A DNA stretch of 64,000 nt from Elephas maximus indicus (Eukaryota; Chordata; Mammalia; Proboscidea; Elephantidae), in contig NC_064830.1 of NCBI RefSeq assembly GCF_024166365.1, forward strand, positions 94,356,968-94,420,967. The letters are read 5' to 3'. Positions 36,301-48,300 of this stretch are shown here, in pieces. Each line of letters starts with the position of its first letter. Positions within the stretch are counted from its first letter, which is position 1. The notes below the pieces were generated by a model, which was given only the letters and a program-made list of their open reading frames with translations, made no database searches and was not told where the DNA came from. The translations under genes were made by a program, and so were the position numbers.

Positions 36301-39300
36301 AAGACGGACTCTGATGACAGATCAGTGGGGCAGACTGGAATCAGGGAGACCAGCCAGGAGGACCCTGCTGTTTCCCAAACAGGAGGGGAGGAGGCCTTGA
36401 ACTAGGGGCAGTTGAGAAGGGACTGAGAGAGAGGGACAGGTGTCCTGTTCTCCCACCTCCCTGTACATTCAATCCCTTCTTCAGAATTCATCTTCTAATG
36501 GCACACAGGGTCTGTGTGAACCCATGAGGTATTTATGATGTTATTACTGAGTCAGATGGAGTTAAGAGATACATAGGAAGTGGCATTGATTGGACATGGG
36601 CGGGGGAAGGAGTCTAGAATAACACCCTGGTTTAGGTGTGGGTGACAGTGGCGTAGTTCATCGAGGTGGGGAGCACGGGAGGAGGAGGTGGTTTGCGGGG
36701 AAGATGATGGACACAGTTTGGACATGTTAATTTGAAATGCTTGTTTCTCTTACGGTGTCCCTGGGTGATGCAAAGGGTTAACACATTCAGCTGCTAGCTG
36801 CTAACTGAGAGGTTGGAGGTTCTAGTCCACCCAGAGGTGCCTCGGAAGAAAGGTCTGGTAATCTACTTCCGAAAAAAAATTAACCACTGAAAGCCCTGTG
36901 GAACACAGTTCCACTCTGACTTGCATGCATGGGGTTACCATGAGTCAGGAACAACTTGACAGCAGGCTTTTAAATTTTATTTCTTTTACACTTGTCAAGA
37001 TGTGATGGTCAAAACCGTGTCATCTTGCTCTTTACTGTAGATCATGTTTTTATCCATGCCACACCCTGTCTCCTCTCCCCTCCCCCTCCCCCTCCCCCCA
37101 CCCCCCACACAGAAAAGGAAGCTGGTTTGAAGGCAGCAGGAAGAGAGTGGACAGATTTGTATGGGGTTTTAGTGAGATTTTCTTAGTGGAATTAGGGGAA
37201 GTTCATTGGGCGACCAGCAAGCTGTGTGGCCTCGTGGCCGGGTCCCTGGGCTCTCTGGAACCATCCTGGGTGGGCTCAGCCTGAGCTCTGCAGTAAGCTT
37301 GGGGCTGGATCTGCCAGCAGTAGGCTTGCCTGCATTGAGGGGTGTTGTGTGTCTCTGTAAACTTGAGGAGGACTGGCCTTAGCATGGCTGTCTGCTCTTG
37401 GAGCCTTTGAGTGCTTTCGAGGCTGACAGCTTGGCAAGAATATGGGCTGACAGCAGGTTCACTGCGTGTTTGTGTGTATGTGGGGGGTGGGGTGCTGAGC
37501 CCAGAAGGCTCTGAAGGACCGAAGTGGACAGTGAAGTAGCCTGAGGTGTTTACGATGTTATTACTGAGTCAGACTTGGAGCCAGAGGATTTTGGGAACTG
37601 GATTTAACCTTTGAAACGACACAGGTCAGCGTTTCTCAAAGTACTTCCCACGGGGTATTGATGGAGAAAAATGGTCTGCAGTCGCATCATCTTGGGAAAT
37701 ATCAGGTGTTCAAAGCTAACAGACTTCTTTACTGCAGGATTTCTTAGCACCTTTCATTGCTTAAGGTGCACTGAGTTTCTGGGACAAGGTGACCGTACGT
37801 ACTCTTTCCCACAGGTACTCGGTCCTCTGGACCCTTTTCCACCCAGCATTGGGAGGGTCCAGTGTTGCTTATTTCACTGGTCCCTTATTTCTACTGTTCT
37901 TTGGGAAAAGTAGAAATAGTCCTCTTCGTTTCTTTGTTTTTCAAAGAAATTAAATAATTACAATAATTTCGGACCTAAAATTCTGTAAGCTTCGATTTAA
38001 GTGGGTGTCCTGTTCTCCCCCCTCTTTTTACATTCAATCCCATCATCAGAACTCATTTTCTAATGGCAGACGGGGTCTGTGTGAACAGTTTCATTGGTTT
38101 AAAAAAAAAGTGTTTAAGCTATGGTGGCCTCCAAGTGTGAGAAAAGGGCTATCCCTCCCCACCCCGCCCCCAACTGTATGCTCCCTGGGTGTACATGGTT
38201 CTGGGCCACTGGCTACTTGATGCCAGTCTTTGCATACCTGACTGGGTGCAAATAGGTGCTATGGAGGAGAGTGGGACGTCAGGGCTGAGACACAGCACTC
38301 TGTACCCTGATGCTGCGGTTCAATCCTGTTACTATCAGCCCTGTACCTCCTTGTGCAAGTTATTATTGGCCAATCTCATTGGAAGCACACATCTCAGTCT
38401 AAATCACCGTGGGATTGTCTCTGTAAACGTGTTTGCTGAGCCACATTTCAGGAGACATAAGCTCTTCCCTGGTGAATATACTGACAGCAACCTTTCTCCT
38501 TCCCTGCCTCAGGAACTGGATGCATTTCAGCCATACCCTGTTGAAATAATGCCAGGCAGAATCTACCTGGGCAATTTCAGCCAAGCCTGTGACCCTAAAA
38601 TTCAGAAGGATTTGAAAATCAAAGCACATGTCAACGTCTCCATGGAGATAGGCCCATTGTAAGTAAAGGAGATACTATGGAATTTTTCTAGATTATTATA
38701 TTCAGATTATATCTGTGTTATTTGTACAAATTCCTAGTGATAAAATTATGGAAGCTTAGAGTTAAAAGCGCTCTTAGAAGTCAGCACATACTGGAATACG
38801 GTCAACGCGTATCTTCATCTATTCCTGGTCTGCAGTCTGTTTCCTGGCCTGACCTGGCCTCCTCTGCCTCCCAGTGAGACCCCATACTTGCCCTTTAAGT
38901 CTGACCAGCAGTAACGCTTTCTTTTTTCTTTGTTTTGCCTGTCTCAGGGGCTCCAAGAAATGCCTCCCTATGCCTAAGATTTGTCCTGGTACCAGGGAGA
39001 CACACACATACACTCACACTCATCATGGTTCAGAAGCGGGAAAACTTGCACAGCCTTGCTTGTCAGACTTTGACTTCCCAGCTGTGGTCAGTTAGGGTCA
39101 CTGAAGGCCCAGCACCATAAATCTCTCCCCTAGAAGCTCCAGATAAAGCTAATGTCTTAGTTATCTAGTGCTGCTGTAACAGAGGAAACCCTGGTGGTGC
39201 AGTGGTTAAGTGCTGCAGCTGCTAACCAAAAGGTCTGACAGTTCAAATCCACCAGGCGCTCCTTGGAAACTCTATAGGGCGGCTCTACTCTGTAGTATAG

Positions 39301-42300
39301 GGTTGCTGTGAGTCAGAATCAAGTTGATGGCAACGAGTTTGGGTTTTTGTTTGGCTATAACAGAAGTATGACAAGTGGGTGTCTTTAACAAACAGAAATT
39401 AGTTTTCTCACAGTTTAGAAGGCTAGTAAGTCCGAATTCAGGGTGCTAGCTCTAGGGGAAGGGTTCTTCTCTCTGTCTGCTCTGGAGGAAGGTCCTTGTC
39501 TCTTCAACTTCTAATTTTTGTCCCCATGGTGATCTTCATGTGGTGTGGCATCTGTCTGCCCCCATCTCTGCTTCTCTCCCTTGCTTGTTTAACCTCTTTT
39601 ATGTCTCAAAATAGATTGACTTAAGACACACCCTACACAAATCCTGTCTTATTAACATAACAAAACCCATTCCTAAACGGGATTATAACCACAGGCATAG
39701 AGGCTAGGATTTATAACCTATATTTTTGGAGGCACAATTTAATCCATAATATTCTACCCTTTGGTCCCCCTAAATTTTGTCCTTGCTACATGCAAAACAC
39801 ATTCACCCCATCACATCATCCCCAAAGTCTTCAATCCACTCCAACTCCAAAATCTCATCTTCAGAATCATCTAAATCCAATATGGGTGAGACTGGAGGCA
39901 TATTCCATCCTGGGGCAAAATTCCTCTTCATCTCTACCTGTGCAATCTATAAGGTATCTGCTTCCAAAGTGCAATGGTAGAACAGGCACAAGGTAGACAT
40001 TTCCATTACAAATGAGAGAAATTGGAGGGGAAAGAAGGAATAATGGGTATCAAGTAAGTCTAAAACCAGCATAAAAATTCACATTAGCTCTCAAGTCTTG
40101 AAAATAATCCTCTGCTCTTTGGGACCATCTGGGCAATGACCCAATTTCCAGATTCTGAGTGTTGACCAGGTTCTCTGGATTCAGGGTGGAGGCCCCTCGA
40201 CCCTGGGCTTTAACTCTGCCTTCCAGGCCCACTGGAATGGCAACTCTGCTCCCCATTCTCCTAGTCCATCTGAGTGGCAACCCAACCCCCTTGGCCCCAG
40301 CAGGCCCTGTTCTTCTGCCCCTTGGACATGGCAGCCCCACCCCCTCAGCATTGGGTGGTAGCCCCATATGCCTGGCACACCTTAATGGCAGCCCCACACT
40401 CCGAAACCGAGTTGGTGAACATCTGACTCCTTGAAACTTAGGAGGTTGCAGCCGCACTCTTTGAGATCCAGGAAACTATGGCCCCACCCTTTGAAACCAA
40501 GAAGGCCCTGCTTCCTGTGTTCCTTCCAGCAGTTCTGCTGATCTCTGAGCTGCCCCAGGGATGGTCCTTTTCTTTTCTTGGAGGACAACAGATGTAGCTC
40601 CTTTGGCCTGTTTCCTGCCTGTAGAATTCCAAGAGGCAGACAGAATTCTTTCCTTTTGTTCTTTCTCTGTCCCCTTCAGTCTAAGCTGATAGGTTTTCTG
40701 CTGTGGTGGTTGGTTAGATCTATTAGTCACAGGCTTAATCTCTTTAACAAAACGCTGTATAGCCATGTCCTTGGTGAACATTCTAGGACATGTGTCCTTA
40801 GTTTGTACAACAGAATTTTCCACATCTTTAAGTTCGGTTTTCATTTTGCAGAGTTCATTTTTAAGCCCATCTCTTTCCTCTCACATTTTAATGTAAGTGG
40901 CAAGGAGAAACCACATGACCCTTTTAAGATCTTGCTTAGAAATCTCCTCAGACGGATACCCAAGTTCATCAGTTACAAGTTCTACTTTCTGCCAGACATT
41001 TGAACATAATTCAGACAAGTTCCTTCCCACTGCATAAAAAGCATCACCCTTCTCTGTTGTCCAGTCACATGTTCATCATTTTCTTGTAACACCTCACCAG
41101 GAGCACATTTAATGTCCATATTTCTAGCAACATTCTCTTGCTGGAGCCGTATGTGTTCTCTAAGACGATAGAGACTTTCTCTGTTGTTCTCCTCACTTCC
41201 TTCTGACCCCTCACCAGAATTGCCTTCGATGTCCAGTAATTCTACCAACAGTCTCTTCAAGGCAATCTAGGCTCTTACTATTGTTGTTAGGTGCCGTTGA
41301 GTAGGTTCCAACTCATAGTGACCCTATGTACAACAGAACAAAACGCTGCCTGGTCCTGCACCATCCTCACAATGGTTGCTATGGATGAGTCCATTTTTGC
41401 AGCCACTGAGTCACCGCATCTTGTTGAAGGTCTTGCTCTTTTTTGCTGACCCTCTACCTTACCAAGCATGATGTCCTTTTCTGGGTACTGGTCCCTCCTG
41501 ATAACATGTCCAAAGTACCCAAGACTGCTTGCTTCCAAGGAGCACTCTGGCTGTACTTCTTCCAAGACAGATTTGTTTGTTCTGGGAGTCCATGGTATAC
41601 TCAATATTCTTTGCCAACACCATAATTCAAAGGCATCAATTCTTCTTTGGTCTTCCTTATTCAGTGTCCATCTTTTGCATGCATATGAGGCAATTGAAAA
41701 TACCAGGGCTTGGGCCAGGCATACCTTAGTCCTCAAAGGGACATCTTTGCTTTTCAACACTTTAAAGAGGCCTTTTGCAGCAGATTTGCCCAATGCAATA
41801 CGTTGTTTCGTTTCTTGATGGCTGCTTCCATGGGCCTTGGTTGTGTATCCAAGTAAAGTGAAGTTGTTGACTATTTTCAGTCTTTTCTCCATTTATCATA
41901 ATGGTGCTTATCGGTCCAGTTGTGAGGATTTTCGTTTTCTTCGTGTGGAGGCGTAATCCATAATGAAGGCTGGCGTCTTTGATCTTCATCAGTAAGTGCT
42001 CCAAGTCCTCTTTGCTTTCAGCAAGCAGGGTTGTGTCATCTGCCTATCACAGGTGGTCAGTGAGTCTTCCTCCAATCCTGATGCCACTTTCTTCTTCATA
42101 TAGTCCAGCGTCTCAGATTGTTTGCTCAGCACACAGGTTGAATAAGTGTGGTGAAAGAATAGAACCCTGACACACACCTTTCCTGATTTTAAACCACCCC
42201 GTATCTCCTTGTTCTGTTTGAATGACTGCCTCTTGATCAATATACAGGCTCCTCATGAGCACAATTAGGTGTTCTGAAATTTCCATTCTTTGGTATGTTA

Positions 42301-45300
42301 TCCATAATTTGTCAGGATCGACACAGTCAGATGCCTTTCCATAGTCAATAAAACACAGGTAAACATCTTTCTGGCATTCTCTGCTTTCAGCCAAGATCCA
42401 TCTGTCATCACCAGTGGTACCCCTCATTCCACGTCCTCTTCTGAATTTGGCTTGAATTTCCGGCAGTTTCCTGTCAGTGTATTGCTGCAGCCATTTTTGA
42501 ATGATCTTCAGTAAAGTTTTACTTGCATGTGGTCTTAATGATATTGTTGAATAATTTCCACTTTCTGTTGCATCACCTGTCTTTGGAATGGGTACAAATA
42601 CAGATCTCCTCCAGCCAGTTGACCAGGAAGCTGTCTTCCGTATTTCTGAACATAGACTAGTGAGTGCTTCCAGCATTGCATCCATTTGTTGAAACATCTC
42701 AGTTGGTATTCTGTCAGTTCCTGGAGACGTGTTTTTTGCCAATGCCTTCAGTGCAGCTTGGACTTCTTCCTTAAATACCATTGGTTCTTGAAACAGTTGA
42801 ATGTCAACCAATTCTTTTTGGTACAGTGTTTCAGTGTATTCCTTCCATCTTCTTTTGAGTCTTCCTGCGGTGTTCAGTATTTTGCCCTTAGAGTCCTTCA
42901 GTATTGCAACTCGAGGTTTGAATTTTTTTTTTTTCAGTTCTTTCAGCTTGAAAATGCAGAGTGTGTTTTTCCCTTTTGGTTTTGTAACTCCAGGTCTTTG
43001 CATATTTCATTATAATATTTTGTCTTCTCGAGCCGCCCTTTGAAATCTTCTTTTCTGCTCTTTTACTTCGTAATTTCTTCCACTCACTTTAGCTACTGTG
43101 CATTCAAGAGGAAGTTTCAGAGTCTCTTCGGGGACATCCATTTTGGTCTTTTCTTTCTTTCCCGTCTTTTTCTTCATCTCTTGCTTTTTTCATGTTTGAT
43201 GTCCTTAGTGTCATTCCTTTACTCATCTGTTCTTCAGTCATTAGTGTTCAATGAGTAAATCTATTCTTGAGATGGTCTCTAAATTCAGGTGAGATATACT
43301 CAAGGTTGTACTTTGGCTCTTGTGGACTTGTTTTAATTTTCTTCAGCTTCAGCTTGAACTTGCATGTGAGCAATTGATGGTCTGTTCCACAGCCAGTCCC
43401 TGCCCTTGTTCTGACTGATGATACTGAGCTTTTCCATAGTCTCTTTCCACAGGTATAGTCAATTTCATACCTGTGTTTTCCATCTGGTGAGGTCCACGTG
43501 TATAGTCACTATTTATGTTGTTGAGAAAAGGTATTTGCAATGAATAAATCATTGGTTTTGCAAAATCCTGTCGTGTGATCTCTGACATCATTTCTGTCAC
43601 CAAGACCATATTTTTCAGCTACTGATCCTTCTTCTTTGTTTCTAACTTTCACATTTCAATCACCAGTAATTATCAATGTATATTGATTGCATGTTTGATC
43701 AATTTCAGACTGCAGAAGTTGGGAACAATCTTCAATTTTCTCATGTTTGGCATTAGTGGGTGGTGCGTAAATTTGTGTAATAGTCGTATTAACTGGTCTT
43801 CCTTGTAGGTGTATGGATATTATCCTATAGCTGACAGTATTGTATTTCAGAATAGATCTTGAAATGTTCTTTTTGTTTATGAATATGTTGCCATTTCCTT
43901 TCAATTTGTCATTCCTGGCATAGTAGACCATATGATTGTCTGATTCAAAATGACCAATACCAGTCTGTTTCATCTCATGAATGCCTAGGATGTTGATCTT
44001 TATGTGTTCCATTTCATTTTTGATGACTTCCAATTTTCCTAGATCCATACTTCATACATTTCATGTTCTGATTATTAATGGATATCTGCAGCTGTTTCTT
44101 CTCATTTGGAGTCAAGCCATATCAGCAAATGAAGGTCCCAAAAGCTTGACTCCACCCACATCATTAAGGTTGACTCTACTTTGTGAAGGTACCTTTTCCC
44201 CAGTCATATTTTGAGTGCCTTCTAACCTGAGGGAGCTCATCTTCCAGCACTATAACCAGACAGTGTTCTGCTGCTATTCACAAAGTTTTCACTGGCCAGT
44301 TTTTTTCAGAAGTAGACTTCCAGGTCCTTCTTCCTAGTCTGTCTTAGCCTGGAAGCTCCACTGAAACTTGTCCACCATGGGTAACCCTGCTGGTATCTGA
44401 AATACTGGTGGCAAAGCTTCCAGGATCACAGCACCACATAAGCCACCACAGTATGACAAACTGACAGATGTGTGGTGGTTAGGATTCACAACACATAGGA
44501 TAATCACATCAGATCATAAAATGGTAGACAAGCACACAATACTGGGTATCATGGCTTCACCAGGTTGATACACATTTTTGGGAAACACAATTCAATCCAT
44601 AGCACTTTATGGCTGCAGTGGAATATTACTCAGCCATGAAAGGGAATGAAGGTCGGATACTTGCAACAATGTGGATGAACCTTGAAAACATTGTGCTAAG
44701 TGAACTAAGCCAGACAGAAAAGGACAAACATTCCATGATTCCACTTAGGTGAAATGTGCAGAATTGGCAAATTCACAGAGACAGAAAGTAGATTAAAGGT
44801 CACCACGGGCTGGAGAGAGAGGGGAAGGGAGAGTTATTGCTCAATGGATACAGAATTTCTGTTTGAGGTGAAGAACAGTTTCGTAATAAATAATGGTGAT
44901 GGTTGTACGACATTGTGAATGTAGTTAACGTCACTGAATTGCACACTTAAAAATGGTTAAAGTGGCAAGTTTTATGTTATATATATTTTACCACAATAAA
45001 ATTAAAAAAAAACCCAACTTTTTCCTCATGTGGCGTCACTGGTGAATTGTGCCAAATATTTAAGGAAGAAATAACACCAATTTTACCACACTATTCCATA
45101 AAATAAGAGGAGGGACCCTTTCCCAATTCATTGAATGAGGCCAGCGTTATTCTGGTACCCAAACCTGACAAACATGTCACAAGAAAGGAAAACTACAGAA
45201 CAGTATCCGCATAAACATAGGTGCAAACATTCTTAACATGATTTTAGCAAATTGAAAACAAAAATATATAAAAAGGATAATATTAAATAATGCTAAATAC

Positions 45301-48300
45301 TAAAAAAGCATGGCTATGTACACTTATTCTAGGAATGCTTGCTTGGTTTAACATTAGAAAAATCAATGTAATTCACCATATTAACATATTTAAAAAGAAA
45401 ACTTAAATTATCTTCTCAGTAGACACAGAAAAAGCATTTGACAAAATCTAACATCCATTCATGATTTTAAAAAAACTGTCAGCAAGCTAGATGTAGAAGA
45501 GAACGTCCTAAAAGGCATCCATGAAAAATGTACAGCTAACAACATACTTAATGGTGAAATGCACTAAGGAATTTAATGGTAAATGCTCCGCTGCTAGCCA
45601 TAAGGTTGGCGGTTCAAACCCACCAGGTGCTCCGTAGGAGAAAGATGTGGCAGTCTGCTTCTGTAAAGATTTAAAAAAAAAAAACATTCAGTGGGGCAGT
45701 TCTGCTGCGTTGTGTAGGGTCTCTACTAGTTGGAATCGACTTGACAGCAACAGGTTTGGTTTGGTTTTGATGAACAACATACTTAATGGTGAAATGCTGC
45801 ATATTTCTCTCCTAAAATGAGAATAAGACAGGTATGTCTGTTCTCATCACTTCTGTTTAGCATTGTGGTGGGCGTTCTGCCAGTGGTAGGAAGGCAAGGA
45901 GAAAAGAAAAGGCATACAGATTGGAAAGGAAGAAGTAAAACTGCCTTTATTTGCAGATGGCCTGATGGGCTATATATAAAATCCAATGGAATTTACAGAA
46001 ATCTACCAGAACTAATAAGTGAGTTTAGCAAGGTTACAGGATATAAGGTCAATACATAAAATTCAATTTTATTTCTATATACCAGCAATGAACACTTAGA
46101 AACTAAAATTTAAAAAATGACTCACAGACCTAAGTATAAAAGCTAAAACTATAAAATGTCTAGAAGACAACAAAGGAAAAAAAATCTCTGTGAGTTGGAT
46201 TTGGCAAAGATTGTTTAAATTGGGACACGAAAAGTATGAACTCTAAAAGAAAAAAAGGTTGTACTTCATCAGCATTAAAACCTGCTGCTATTCAAAAGAC
46301 AGTTAAGAAAATGAAAAGGCAAGCCACAGACAAGGAAAAATATCTGTGAGACATATATCTAAGAAAATACTTGTATCTAGAATATATAAAGAACTCTTAT
46401 AACTCAATAAGACAACCAATCCCATTTTAAAAATGGGCAAAAGATGAGCAGACACTTTACCAAAAAAGATATACAGGTGACAAATAAGTATATGAAATGA
46501 TACTCAACATGCATTAGTTAACATGCATCATCATGCAGATTAGGACTACAATGAGACACCATTGCACACCCACCAGAATGACTGAAGATCCTTGGGTGAT
46601 ACAAATGGTTTGTGTTGGACTAAGCACCTAAAGGGTGGCGATTCTAACCCACCCAAGTGGCAGCACAAAAGGCCTGGCGATCTGTAAAGATGACGGCCAA
46701 GAAAAGCCTATGGAGCAGTTCTACTCTGTAACAACTTGGGGTAGCCGTGAGTTGAAATTGACTCTATGGCAACAGGTAGTGTGGCTAAAGTTAAGAAGAC
46801 TGACCATACCAAGTGTTGGCAAGGATTGGAGCAACTGGATCTCGTATACACTGTGGGAATGTAAAATGATACAGTCATTTTGGGAAACAGTTTGAGAGTT
46901 TATTAAGATGTTAAATAAATATTTAGCATATTCATGTACTGAAATACTATACAGCAGTAAAGTGAATAAATCAGAGTTAAACAATATGGACACATCTTAA
47001 TATTTATATTAATATAATATCGCGTAGAAGAACCCAGATAAAAAAACAGTACATTCCCTAGCTTTGGAGTTACACATGTTGATGAAAACTACGTATAAAG
47101 AAAGGCAAATGTTTTAAGTTATCTCGTGCAGCTATACCAGAAATACCACAAGTAGATGGCTTTAACAAAGAGAAATTTATTCTCTCACAATCTAGGAGGC
47201 TAGAAGTCTGAATTCAGGGTGCCAGCTCCAGGGGAAAGCGCTCTCTCTCTGTTGGTTCAGGGAAAGCTTCTTGTCATCAGTCTTCCCCTGGCCTAGGAGC
47301 TTCTCAAGCACAAGGACCCTGGGTCCAAAAAAAAGAATGCACTGTTCTCCTGGCTCTTGTCTCTTTGTGTTACGAGGTCCCCATGTGTCTCTGCTTGCTT
47401 CTGTCTTTTATATCTCAAAACAGATTGATTTAAGACACAACCTAATTTTGTAGATTAAGTCCTGCCTGATTAACATAACTGCTCCTAATCCCACTTCATT
47501 AACATCATAGAGGTAGGATTTACAACACATTGACAAAATGCTGGACAGTTCACACAGTACTGGGAACCATGGATTAGCTAAGTTGACACACGTTTTTTGA
47601 GGGACACAATTCAATCCAGAACAGTGAAGAAGTGATTACCACCAAGGTCAACATAGTGTTTTTCTGTGGAGAAAGGGAGGGGGCTGTCAGTGGTAAGGGG
47701 TAGTTGACAAACTTTTGGAGCCTGGCAACGTTATATGGTTACATGGGTGTTCACTTTATATTAACCGGTCAAACTGTAATGTTTTATGTACTTATTCTGT
47801 ACATGTGTCATATTTCATAATGAAAAGCATAAACAACAACAACAAAAACAAGCAAATGATACACCAACGTTCATTGCAGCACTATTCATAGTAGCCAAAA
47901 GGTGGAAACAACCCAGATGTCCACCAATGGATGAATAGATAAACAAAATGCAGTATATCCATATAATGGAATATTATTCAGCTATAAAGAAAAATGAAGT
48001 TCTGATACATGCTACAACATAGATGAATCTTGAAGACATTATTACATTATGTTGAGTGAAAGAAGTCAGACACAAAAGGACAAGTATTGTATGATCCCAC
48101 GTACCTGAAATATCTAGAACAGCCAAATGCATAGAGAGCAGACTTTATCAGTGGTATTCAGGATTGAGAGGAGTGGAAATGGGGAGTTGCTGCTTCAGAG
48201 ATGCTAAATTTCTATTATCCCCAATGATGGAAGTTTTGGAAATGGACGGTGATGATGGTTGTACAACATGGTGAATGAGATTAATGTCACTGAGTTGTAG

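Larger units (their letters stand above)
45013..47840 (+). mobile_element. L1 LINE ORF2/3' part, interrupted by two SINEs and an LTR
   Basis: Reverse transcriptase region text (agtagacacagaaaaagcat, tcttctcag) is recognisable but not open. The catalytic FADD box near 45950 reads FADG. Interrupted by SINEs at 45563-45772 and 46587-46777 and by an LTR at 47110-47623; the L1 3' end resumes at 47624 (gtgattaccaccaaggtcaa) and reaches about 47840. Confidence 0.7.

Noticed and set aside
43349-44048. Endonuclease-like open frame as a host gene
   Set aside because: It continues into reverse transcriptase sequence with frameshifts and stops and is part of the RTE LINE.
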